DNA from: Melastoma dodecandrum
Taxonomy: Eukaryota > Streptophyta > Magnoliopsida > Myrtales > Melastomataceae
Assembly: GCA_029817715.1 (NCBI GenBank)
Contig: JARUPY010000289.1
Location: 1-64,000, forward strand
Direction of reading: 5' to 3'
DNA: 64,000 nucleotides
Shown: positions 1-9,564 of the stretch, one piece after another
Numbering within the stretch: position 1 is the first letter of the stretch
Layout: each line of letters begins with the position of its first letter
Program-made: the position numbers and the translations under genes
Notes under the pieces: generated by a model
Database searches by the model: none
Seen by the model: the letters and a program-made list of their open reading frames with translations, nothing else
What the model was told of the DNA's origin: nothing

Positions 1-719
1 GGGATCGGCTGCGGCCAGGCGCCTCCCTGATGGCCCGAGGCCGTTCGCGGAAGAAGGCTCTTGAAGCGCTCCGGCTCGCGGTTTCGCCCTGCGCCACCAG
101 CACGTCGCCAATACTGCCGTTGAGCTCCTGAGAGATCGTCTTTGCCGGTCGGCCGTTGGCGGGATCGGACGGCGGCCATGCTGCTCGGCAATGGCGGGAG
201 GCTGTCGCGGAAAGCTCTTTCAGCGCGCCGGGGCGGTCGCACTGCGCCAACAGCATGTCGCACATCTTGTCGAACGAGACCGAGAGATCGCGCTCGCTGC
301 ATTTTTTTTTTTTTCGGCTGTTGGCGGGATCGGACGGCAGCCAGGCGTCGTTTTCGGGATCGCGGAGATCGTCGTTGCAAGTGCTTTTTTAGCGCGCCGC
401 GCGCGCTCGCCCTGGGCCTTCAGCACGTCGCCCGACTCTATCATATAAAACACCGAGAGATCGCGATGCAATCCGGCAGTTGGCGGGGATGGGACGCGGC
501 CAGGCGGCTCCATGATTGGCGAGGCCGTCGCGGGGAAGCTCTTGAGCCGCGGCCGGCGCGGTCGCCCTGCGCCACCAGCAAGTCGCCGACCTTAATGACG
601 TGACCGAGAGATCGGCGCTGCCTATCGGCAGTTGGCAGGGATAGGACGCGGCCAGGGCGCTCCCTGTTGGCGAGGCCGCCGTCGCGGGAAGCCTCTTCAA
701 GCGCGATGGAGGTTAGGCC
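1..719 (-). repeat. Tandem repeat of about 159 bp (53-codon TPR-type units)
   Basis: About four and a half degenerate copies follow each other. Recurring landmarks (gggatcgga or variants) lie near 1, 162, 325, 484 and 637, so spacings are about 153-163 bp. Read on the minus strand each unit gives pieces such as DVLVAQG, RDLSVS and AADP, in changing frames. I recognise these from bacterial TPR arrays in which a near-identical 53-residue unit is repeated. One copy carries a run of 13 T at 302-314. The array is cut by the window start. Confidence 0.75.
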
Positions 720-2960
720 GGGGGGTTAGCGATACATCGCCGAGCTCGGTTTAGCGCGAAGGCCTGCTCCGCCATGCTCTTCCTCACCGCGTGGTGCGGA
801 GCGACTCCGCCAAGCCGGGCCGCCATGCCAAGCCACGCCGAGGAGCATTCCCCAGAGGATAGCGCATCCGCAGCGTCTTCGGGAACCTTCATCAGGATGA
901 CGTGTGGACAGACCTTCGCGACCATCGCTCCGACGACAAGACTCGAGAGGGTCGCCAAGTCCAGTGGCGCGCCGCCTGCTGTGCGGCAGCAGTTCGACGA
1001 GCAGGAAATCGTCCGGGCAGCTCGGAGGCGTCCACGAAGGCGCTCCATGAGCACCCAGACGAGCCGCCACGCTTCCATCGGACACCTGCGACACAGAACG
1101 CGCCAGGTCCGCGTCTGGAATCGGCGAGGCCAAGATCACGCCAGGCTCTTGTGGAAACGGCGCCACGCCGTCGCGAGCGCCGTTCGAAAAAGGCTGCCAG
1201 AGGCCTTCGAGCGCGAGGCCACCGGTGTGGACGTCGCGGTTCGCGACCAGCCGAAGATCCGCTCAAGCCAGGGCTCCGGGAACCGGATGCTCGGCGGCCA
1301 CCAAAACCTCAGATCAGCGGCCGATACGGCCCGTACTCGGCCCTCAGGTGGGAAAGCGATGCTGGAAGCGGTTCAGATAGAAGGCCCTGAGGCCTTTCGG
1401 TAGCCCGCCCGGTGCGCCGAGCTGGAGGCCGTGCCCTCCCGCACCGCCTCGCGCAGCTTGGGTCAACATAGAGAAAGTTTGCCTTCCGACGCGACGAGGA
1501 TGCGAATCAACGAGGGCCGGCCTGCGGCTCCGGCGGGCTCTGTCCGTCGGCCATCGAGCCAAGCCTGCACGTAGGTCCGGGAGATCGGCGAGCGTTCTCG
1601 TCACCGCCGACTGCGTCGATCGTCAGCGCCTTGAGAGCCCCGAGCTGACGCTTGGATCGCGCCCTCCGGACGTCCGGTGACGACGAGGGCGATCCACGCC
1701 ACGGCAGCTTTGCCGCTCTCGCATCGCCAGCACCTCGATACAAGCTCGCTGCGGGGGGCACAGTCCGTGACTGTCTCGTCGAGCCACGTCGACGGACGAC
1801 AGAAAGGGGAAAAGTCTGGTTCCGCGCCGCGGCGCGCCGTCGATCGCGGCGGCCGAGCGGACTCGGCGGAGCAGCAGCGCGAAAAAGCGAGGCCGGCGCT
1901 TGCTTCGACAGAGTCTCCTCCTGTGACGCGCGCGAGCCGAGCGAGCAGCAGGCGGCGCGGCGATAGTCGGGCAGGCGCGTCGCGATCTGAAAAGCGAGCG
2001 TGCGCAAGGACGCGGGCTGGCGTTTTGCGGCGGTTCGTACGTTCGTTGTAGGCGCACAGGTTTGAGATGCCGATGACGTTGACCCGGCCCGTGGTGGCCG
2101 AGCCACGCGGCGAAGGCGCTCTTGCCCCGTCGCCGGCAGCGCCGGCGATCCAACAGGAGGCGCGATGTCGCGCGCATTGGTGCGCCACGCCTCGAGCTTG
2201 GCGAGCAGCCAGTCGCGGCCGACGGAAAACCCTCGGCAACGATGCCGACCGATATCGGACCTGCTGGCTGCTCACCGGATTGAAGGATCGTGTTCAGCGC
2301 CGCGATCTCGCCGGCGAATGTGCTGCACGTACGGGCATCGCCAGTAGCGCGAGGATCGCAGCGCCGCTTTTCGGCGTACCAAAAAGTCCCCAGGCCGCGC
2401 CGCCTTCGGCCTTGCGCGCCGCCCAATCCCGTCATGTCGAGCCACTGTATGTGGTGGACTGACCGAACGACCGGGTGGAGGGTCGGCATCGCCTTCGAGC
2501 AGGACCGGTCAGCAAGCGCGCCGCCCTTGCGGGACTGGTGGAGCGCGATGCCCCCAAGCTCTGTCGAGGCAGGACGCCCGGATCGCGCACGGAACATGCT
2601 TTGAGAGGAAACCGATGACCCAAATCGGTGTCGGCGCAGCCCGTCGGTGATGGCGCGGCGCCAGTCGGCGCCCGGGGTCGAATCTTGTCGCGGTCAGAAC
2701 CAGACCTCAAGGCCGGCGGCCTTCAGATCGTCGCGCAGGCGTTCGACGAGCCAAAGGTGTTGGCATCATGCCCGTAGCTGAGGGAAGGACCTTCATGGTT
2801 CGGTCCTTCGCAAATGGGATTGACCCGCGGCCCCTTATTGCTCGACGTCGCGGCGCGCGCGGTTGGTGCCGCGCGGGTGATCGCGATAGGCACGAAACGT
2901 CGTCGGGCCACGGCCGAGATGAAAATTCGATGACCGAACATGCGGCAACAAATGGGGCTT
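1..2960 (-). pseudogene. Broken TIR - STAND NTPase - TPR protein gene
   Basis: No single frame is open, but pieces in alternating minus-strand frames follow the order of a known architecture. A TIR domain lies at about 2950-2400, starting with RIFIS, then LEVWF, DWRRAITDG, SVRDPGV and IQWLDMTG. A linker includes FAGEIAALNTILQSGEQPA near 2330. An NTPase lies at about 2230-1480, with GRDWLLAKLEAWRTNARD, a Walker A-like GKSAFAAWL and VVTGRPEGAIQ as a sensor-like segment. An unassigned stretch is followed by the TPR array at 1-719. Proteins of this kind are known or suspected immune NADase sensors; here function is inferred from domains only. Frame changes are far denser than in neighbouring genes. 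The locus is either a true pseudogene or a very poorly resolved repeat region. Its C-terminus is outside the window. Confidence 0.6.
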
Positions 2961-3699
2961 GGATCGAGCGACAGGCCGCCAGCATGGCACGCGGGCACTC
3001 GGCAGGGAAGGCTCGGGTGCAGCGGCGGCTAGAGGGCGCCGGGTCTCTCGATTTCTACGATACTAAATCGGGCCGGGCGACACGAGGTCTCTCGATCAAG
3101 CCCCCGTATTTCCTTTGTTCGGAATGCTGGAAGGCCGTTTTTGACTCCGTCCCCGGCCTGCCACCTTGAGAGCATTCGCGCGCAAGCGGCTGTCGAGCCT
3201 GGCCGCAGGCCACCGCCGGAGGGGACGGCGCGAAGCGGGCTCGACTGGCTTGCGAGCACCTGATGCGACAGCTGGGCAGAGAGGCTGGGCCAAGTCGCGC
3301 TATAGCGTGCGGTCGGCTTCAAGCGGGCACGCCCCTCTCATCCGACCCCGCTGCCTTCTCGCGAGCGGGATGAAGGGGCGAGACCGCGCCTGTGCCCTTC
3401 AGACCCTTCAGGATGTTGCCCGAGCCCGAAATGCCGCGCCGCGGCGGCAGAGCTTTTGCTCGAAGCCCTGGCCGACGGCCGCGCAGGCTGCCATCTCCAG
3501 CGAGGACAGGAAGCCGCGGCCCGCTGAGCCCGGCCTCGATCCAGCTCGCCATCGACGCTTCCCGTGCCGCCCGGTCCGTTGCCTGCCCCGAGAGGTCCGA
3601 CGGAGCGCGGCCGGGTTGATTGCCGAGGCCGTAGGCGTAGGACGGACAGGTGGTGGTCTTCGAGACCGAGCGCCATCCATGCCGAGGGCACCCGTCAGA
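2961..3699 (-). other. Unassigned degenerate coding-like stretch
   Basis: Minus-strand fragments such as YQQGNLTGALGM and REASMASWIEAGLSGPRLP look coding-like but change frame repeatedly, and I recognise no family. The stretch lies between the lipase-like remains and the TIR domain, all in the same direction, so it may be the tail of the former or a separate gene. Confidence 0.25.
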
Positions 3700-4620
3700 T
3701 TACCCTGCTGATAGTCGCCTTCCTAGCGCCATGGCGATCGAGGATGCCCCGGGTGGCCCGGCTGATAGCCGAACTGCAGGTCGGGCAGACACGATCTGGC
3801 CGTTGTGATAATGCTGGATTCGATGTCGGAGAGGACGATCGGGTCGTGGGGTTCGGGTTGCTCGGCGTCGGATGCGGATCGAGCGGCGAGTACGGCTCGT
3901 AGACGCGACCGGTCGTCACGACATACGGCGATGTTGGCCGCATAGATTTCGCACCCGGATCATTGAACCTCGACGTTTAGTTCGGTGAGATGCGAGGTCG
4001 TGCCTGGCGCCGAAGAGTATTGCCGGGGTATGCCGGGCGTTGGCCGGTACGAAGAGGTTGACGCCCGGCGCACTGCCCGGTTTGCGTCGCTCGGCTATAT
4101 TTCGGCCTCGGCGGGCGCCCGAGCGAATGGCCGTCGAGATAGGCCGTTGTTAGCCGTTGGCGCGCGCGGCGACGTTGCAGCACCCGGCGCGCGAACTGTG
4201 GCCGAGGGCGGCCGTAGGAGGGCGCCGGCAACGCCGGTGTAGATCGCCAGGTCGTCGAGCGCCTGGGCCGATGGTGAAATTGTCGGTTGCCGGTGGAAAA
4301 TAGGTTGGTGCTCTCTCGTAGACCGTGATGACCGCGCCTTCCGTGGTCACCAGCGCGGCGGCACGTAGAGGCCGACGGACGGCACGTAGAGTGATCACGG
4401 GCTTCGCGTGCGGGCCCGGTCGTCAGGAAGGTCATGCCGATCCGGCAGGTCGGCGGGGGCCCTGGCTCTTGCCGGGGCGATAGGTGTCGTAGGCCACAGT
4501 TGGCGGGCGTCCTGAGATATTCCTGGTTGCTGGGCGCGGGCGCGGCCGCGGGCGCCGACGGCGCTGGGATGCTTCGCGTGTCACTGGTCTCGCCCCCCGA
4601 TGGTCGGCGCCTTGCGCCGG
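3700..4620 (-). pseudogene. Remains of a class-3 lipase-like gene
   Basis: Minus-strand pieces in shifting frames line up in order with the intact lipase-like protein at 15779-16891: VAYDTY (about 4497-4480) with YYAYDTPYG; TTEGAVITVYE then STNLFSTGN (about 4345-4285) with VIVAYEGTNLLAQGG; ALDDLAIYTG with AIDNAYIYAGG; FARRVLQ with FAQRVINQ; and LDGHSLG (about 4140-4120) with LTGHSLGA, the nucleophile elbow. After that a LTELNVEV piece resembles LTNYVDYNDP. The match is by eye and needs several frame changes. The 3' limit is uncertain. It lies directly upstream of the broken TIR-STAND-TPR gene on the same strand. Confidence 0.5.
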
Positions 4621-4933
4621 CCGAACCATACCATGGGCCGGACGCCGCGGGTATCGCGCCGATGGTACACGTGGCGCGCTATCGCTTGCCGCGACGGTCC
4701 TTTCGCGATAGGGTAAACATACCGTTAAACAAGTGAAGGTCGACGTGGCGAATGGCGATAATTGCGGGGTGTCCGAACGCCGAAAAAACGCATAAATCCG
4801 GTGACCCCGAGCGGGGACATTCCGTGCGCCGGCGATCGCGTGCGCCGACATGAGAAGCGTGAAGCCGTGGTGACGCTGTGACGCTCGCGGACGCGTCTTT
4901 GGAGGTCGCCGCGAATCTGATCTAACCGTCGCC
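4621..4933. other. Non-coding stretch before pdeM
   Basis: I see no convincing gene. At 4714-4729 is an imperfect palindrome (taaacataccgttaa) resembling a CtrA box with one mismatch. It is about 200 bases before the pdeM start, and its role is unproven. Confidence 0.3.
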
Positions 4934-5675
4934 ATGAATGCTCACGCAGGTCGCCTCGAGCCGCGCGAGAAGGTGCTGCGCCTCGCCGGCCACGCCTTCG
5001 TCGTCGATCCGTCCGGCGCCCTGTTCTGGCCGGAAGAGCGCCTGCTCGTCGTCGCCGACCTGCACCTCGAGAAGGGCTCGGCCTATGCGGCGCGGCGTGT
5101 GTTCCTGCCGCCCTACGACACGGCGGCGACCCTCGCCCGCCTCGCCGAGGTGCTCGCGCGGCTGGCACCTAAGCGATTGATAGCACTGGGCGATTCGTTC
5201 CACGATGGGGGCGGGGCGGGGCGCCTGCTGCCGCACGACGTCCAGGCCTTGCGCGCGCTTCAGGCGGGGCGCGAGTGGGTGTGGGTGGCGGGCAACCACG
5301 ATCCGGCCCCGCCCGCCGCGCTCGGACGGCGACCATGCCGCGGACCTCGAGATCGGCCCGATCCGCCTGCGCCACGAGCCGTCGGAGACGCCCGCCGAGG
5401 GCGAGATCGCCGGCCAACCTGCATCCCGGTGGCGATCGTCGTGCGGGCGCCCGGTGCCGCGGTACGGCGGCGCTGCTTCGTCGCCGACGACAGGCGCTGC
5501 GTGATGCCGGCCTTTCGGCGCCTATGCCGGCGGCCTCAACGTGCTGCATGCCGCCGTGACGCGGCTGTTCGTGGGCGCCGAGCCCTGCGCCCACGTGCTG
5601 GGACGCTCCGGCGTCTATTCGGTCGGGCGGCGGCAGTGCCTGGCGGAGCGCGGCGTCCTGGAGAGCTGGCGCTGA
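4934..5675 (+). pseudogene. pdeM: Ligase-associated DNA damage response endonuclease PdeM (frame broken as assembled)
   Basis: This is a metallophosphoesterase of the PdeM family, normally found with a ligase-associated helicase/exonuclease set thought to repair DNA. Visible motifs are LLVVADLHLEKGSA (metal-binding D and H), LGDSFHD, WVAGNHDP and, after two frame changes, an AG-LHPV segment. The end reads CLAERGVLESWR. Four extra bases explain all frame changes: an A near 5329, an A near 5420, a C near 5428 and a C near 5514. Removing them gives one continuous frame to the TGA at 5673-5675. The first ATG at 4934 fits the family's N-terminus. The partner ligase and helicase genes are not in the window. 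The frameshifts are probably assembly errors. Confidence 0.8.
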
Positions 5676-5749
5676 GGCGTTTGGCCGATGGAAACATCCG
5701 ACCCTCGGCCCACGTAGTCTCCGGTATCGCCCCGCGAAAGGACCGAGCC

Positions 5750-6294
5750 ATGACCCTCCTGCGACGATGCGCGCGCCTTGCGACGGGAGCGCTGCTGGCC
5801 GCGTCGCTCGTCGGGGCGGTGCCTGCCGGGCCGGTGCTTGCCGACAGCACGGCCGGCCCTGCCGCCGCCTCGTCCCAGGCGTTTTACGCCGCCTCGCTGA
5901 AGAACCTCGACGACAAGCCGGAGAGCCTCGGTGCTTTCAAGGGGCAAGGTGTCGGTCGTCTATTTCTGGGCGACCTGGTGCGTGCCGTGCCCGCGCCGAG
6001 ACGCCGAAGCTCGTCGGGCTGAATGCGGCCTACAAGGCCAAGGGGGTGGAGGTCGTCGGCATCGCGCTCGACGGCGGCGACAAGGTGCGCGCCTTCGCCA
6101 AGGCGAACGGGATCACCTATCCGGTGTTCTACGGCAGCGACGACGTCACGGCGCTCGGCAAGGCGCTGGGCAACGACGTCGGCGGCATCCCGTTCATGGT
6201 GGTGCTCGACAAGACGGGAAAGATCGTCGCCACCTTCAACGGCGAGGTGCCGGACGGCAAGCTCGAGAAGCTGCTCGACGTGCTCGTCGCCTGA
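5750..6294 (+). pseudogene. Periplasmic thioredoxin-like (TlpA/redoxin family) protein (frame broken as assembled)
   Basis: The start at 5750 gives an N-terminal signal peptide (RRCARLATGALLAASLVGAVPA). A redoxin fold follows with the active site WATWCVPC, then GIALDGGDKVRAFAKANG, YPVFYG and the cis-Pro segment GGIPFMVVLD. It likely reduces disulfides or c-type cytochrome cysteines in the periplasm. Two extra bases break the frame: one G in the GGGG near 5942 and one C in the CCC near 5993. Without them it is a normal protein of about 180 residues. It begins 74 bases after pdeM on the same strand. The exact substrate cannot be told. Confidence 0.8.
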
Positions 6295-6322
6295 TCAGGC
6301 CCGCGCCGGGAGCCCGTCGACC

Positions 6323-7523
6323 TTAGCCGCCGGCGCTTGGCGCGGGGCGCGCCAGGAAGGCGCAGAGCCCGACCAACCCGAACGTCGCGATCGTCGCCAC
6401 CGTCGGAGAGCGGCGTGCGCCCGTCGTAGAAAGCGGCGACCACGTAGCCGGCCAGCGCGCCGAACGCCATCTGCGAGGAGACGACCGCCGCGCTCGCGGT
6501 GCCGGCGATATGCAGCAGCGGCTCGATGGCCAGCTGCACGGCATTCACGTTCGCCATCGAACAGCCGAACATGCACAGGCCGAGGAACGGCAGGAACGCC
6601 GCGATCGAGGTGTTGCCCAGCACGGTGATCGTCAGCAGCGCCAGGGTGCCCGCGCAGACCAGGCTCAGCCCCGCCGTCAGCAGCCGGGCCGGCGCGACGC
6701 CACGGCGGTTGAGGCGCGCGTTGCAGAGGTTGCCGAGGATCAGGCCGGACGAGTTCAGCATGAAGGTCAGGGCCGTATTGCGTCGGCGTCAGGTGGAAGG
6801 CGCCGATCATCACATAGGGCGAGCCCGAGACGTAGCCGAATATGACGCTGAACATCGCGATCGCGATGACGGTGAAGGCGAGCGAGCGGCCGTTGCGGAA
6901 GACCGCCGTGTAGTGCCGCACGAGCGCGCGCGGCGCCATCGACACGCGGCGCGACTCCGGCAGCGATTCGTCGAGCTTCAGCCAGACGAGGAGCAGCGCC
7001 ATGCCGCCCGTCACCGTCAGGAACAGGTAGATCAGCCGCCAGCTTCCCAGCCCCATGAGCAGCGCGCCGATCGACGGCGCGAGCAGCGGCGCCAGCAGGC
7101 TCAGCGCCGAGACGTATGACATCTTCTCGCGCGCGGCGGCGCCCTTGAAGTGGTCACCGATGATCGCGAGGCCGAGCGGGCGTGCGCCGCCGCCGAGGCC
7201 CTGGACGAAGCGCCAGGCGAGGAGCGCCGGGAGGCTGTGAGCGCCGACACAGCCGATGCCGCCGACGACGTAGACGAGGCAGGCGGGTGAGCGCGACGGG
7301 GCGGCGTCCGAACCGGTCGGACAGCGGGCCGAGCAGGAGCGGAGCGAGCGCGAACGACAGCATGAAGGCCGACAAGGTGAGGCCGATCGTGCCCGGCGTC
7401 ACCGCCAGGTCGCGCGCCATAGGGCTCGATCGCCGCGAGCGACATGTCCGTCGCGAAGGCGGACATCGCTCCGAGCAGGCTCATGAGGACGATGAACAGG
7501 AATGAGGTCGGAGCGGCCTTCAA
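6323..7523 (-). pseudogene. MFS multidrug efflux transporter, Bcr/CflA type (frame broken as assembled)
   Basis: This is a twelve-helix drug:proton antiporter of the inner membrane. The minus-strand start is at 7523 (MKAAPTSFLFIVLMSLLG). The MFS signature DRFGRRPVAL follows helix 2, then FVQGLGGGARP, a central SRRVSMAPRALVRHY loop and the C-terminal half AIAMFSVIFGYVSGSPYVMI. The end reads FLARPAPSAGG with the stop at 6323-6325. Extra C bases near 7420, 7285 and 6777 and one more change near 6405 break the frame. It is transcribed towards the thioredoxin gene (convergent). Substrate is unknown, since Bcr/CflA members export varied antibiotics. Confidence 0.8.
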
Positions 7524-7684
7524 GAAGGGTCCTCGAACGGTATGGGATGCACTGAATGTGCGGCGCGCAATACGCCTGACGCGTTGGCATCAAACCAAAT
7601 TTGCTGCGCCGCAGCAAGCGGCGCATCCGCACGGCAGCCATGAGCGATGCGCACATCCTCCGCGTTTCGCAGGGGCCGATGCCG

Positions 7685-9242
7685 CTACAGCGCGCTGGCG
7701 TGCATCTCGGCCTGGTCGAGCTCGGCCTCGACCCGGCTGAAGGCGTCGTTGCCGATCTCGCCCGACGAGCGCAACGCGTGTAGGCGGCGCCGCGCCGCCT
7801 CAATCGTGCGCAATCTCAGCGCGTCCTGCTCGGTCGTAGCCGGCGCGAAGCCGTCCGGATGCGCGTCGGGCCTGGCGCAGGATCTCGATGTACTCGGCGC
7901 GCAGCCCCTCGGCGAGCGGGCCGTCCTCCGTCTCGATTTCCGCAAGCGCCGCGCGGTTGACCTCGGTGCGGGCGTGGCCGATCTCGCGGCCGACCGGATC
8001 GTCGTCCTCGAGCGCCGCCCAACGCAGCAGCGGCTTCAGGGTCAGGCCCTGGATCACCAGAGTGCCGAGCACGACGACGAAGGCCGTCAGCAGCATGAGG
8101 TCGCGATGCGGAAAGCCCTCCGGCAGCGCGAAGGCCGCCGCCAGCGTGACGATGCCGCGCATGCCGCACCCGCCGATGACGAGGCCGTTCTTGACGAAGA
8201 CGCCGACGCTCGTCACGCCCGGCGGCAGGCTATGCCGGCGCCCGTGCCGGCCGAGCGGCTGTACGCGCACGGTGCCGTAGCCCATCAGCCAGGCGAGCCG
8301 GGCGAGGATGCAGGCGCCCAGGATGGTGAGCGCGAAGCCGATCGCAAATTCGAGCCGCTCGCCGTGCAGTCCATCGAGGATCGGCCGCAGCTGCAGGCCG
8401 ATCATCACGAAGGCGAGCACGTTGAGCAGGAAGGTCGCGGTCTCCCACACGGCATAGGCTGGCACCCGCAGGCGGGCCGCGAGCGGGCGCGCCGTGCGGT
8501 TCGATATGGTGGTCGCATAGGCGACCATCGTGATGACCGGCGAGAGCTGCAGCTTTTCCGCGAGGATCCAGAGGCCGAAGGTGGCCGAGAATTGCAGGAT
8601 GATCGAGGACGCGACGTCCCCGACGTGCCCCATGATCCGCATCGACGCCTGGGCCAGCAGCCAGCCGGCGGCGAGGCTCAGCGGCAGGACGAGCGCGAAG
8701 GAGACGACGAGAAAGCTGGCATGGAAGGCGCCGGCTGCGACCGCGCCGAGAGCGAGGCGATAGAGGAAAAGCGCGCTCGCGTCGTTGAGCAGGCTCTCCC
8801 CTTGGAGGATCGTCGACAGGCGGAACGGCAGGTGCACCTGGCGCAGGATCGCCGCCGCCGCCGCGGCATCGGGGGGTGCCACGATGGCGCCGAGCGCGAT
8901 CGCCGCCGACCAAGGTAGGTCCGGCAGCATCAGCCGCGCCGCCACCGCCACCGCCGCCGTGGTGACGCCGACCGCGGCGACGACGAGGAGGGAGATCGCC
9001 AGCCAGTTGGTGCGCAGGTCGCGCAGCGAGGCGTCGTAGGCGGCGTCGATCAGCACCGGCGCGACGAAGAGGGCGAGCGCGAGATCGGGATCGAGCGTGA
9101 AGCTCGGGCCGCGTGGCAGCAGGGCGAGGGCGACACCTCCCATGGCGAGGAAGGCGGGGTAGGGCGCGCCGACGCGCCCCGCAAGCGCGGTGAGCGCGAC
9201 CGCGCCGACGAGCAGCGGGACGAGCCATTCGAGGAGATGCAT
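7685..9242 (-). CDS. Na+/H+ antiporter, CPA1 family
   Basis: This is a membrane cation:proton antiporter. The start at 9242 (MHLLEWLVPLLVGAVAL) opens directly on the first helix; residues upstream in the same frame look non-coding. About twelve hydrophobic segments are visible, with APPDAAAAAAIL (the ion-binding PPD motif), GESLLNDASALF and CGMRGIVTLAAAFALP (CPA1 core Arg). The usual charged cytoplasmic tail follows. The frame breaks near 7868 through an extra G, so that the assembled frame stops at 7800. In the other frame the tail continues to 7685 with a normal helical end (IEAARRRLHALRSSGEIG). A second CPA1 gene lies at 38803-40395. Confidence 0.85.
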
Positions 9243-9564
9243 GCGCCGTGTGTCGGCGGCGGCGCGCGGGCCGTCAAGCGCGATGGTTGCGCCGAGGCCG
9301 AGCGTCGTCATCGCGCAACGGCAAATATCGTGTGCTTCCGCCACACTAAAACGGAATCGCAATCGTTCCGCGGCAGCATCGGCGGTCAGGTCTGGCAGAC
9401 AGAGGTCATCTTTGCTTAACGGAGATGAAACAGCGCTGCTTACCCATCGCCCTACGAATATTACGAAATGTAACACGATGGTTGTTTCGTACCTCGATTC
9501 CGCAAGGGGGTCGCAATGCGACTTCGCCGCGAGACACAAGACGCCTGGTACGGCTGGACATGCC
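9243..9564. other. Intergenic region between divergent genes
   Basis: The stretch separates the antiporter and the acyltransferase, which are read apart. Its right half (about 9330-9510) is noticeably richer in A and T than its surroundings, as expected for promoters. An ATG at 9478 is in frame with the acyltransferase but adds residues unlike the family's N-terminus. No specific site can be named. Confidence 0.4.

Noticed and set aside
2961..3699. Possible GTPase-associated or phage structural protein
   Set aside because: A few fragments (FGYQPGH, YQQGNLTGALGM) suggested these, but no continuous motif order supports either.
4714..4729. CtrA box before pdeM
   Set aside because: It has one mismatch, is about 200 bases from the start and lies in poorly resolved sequence.
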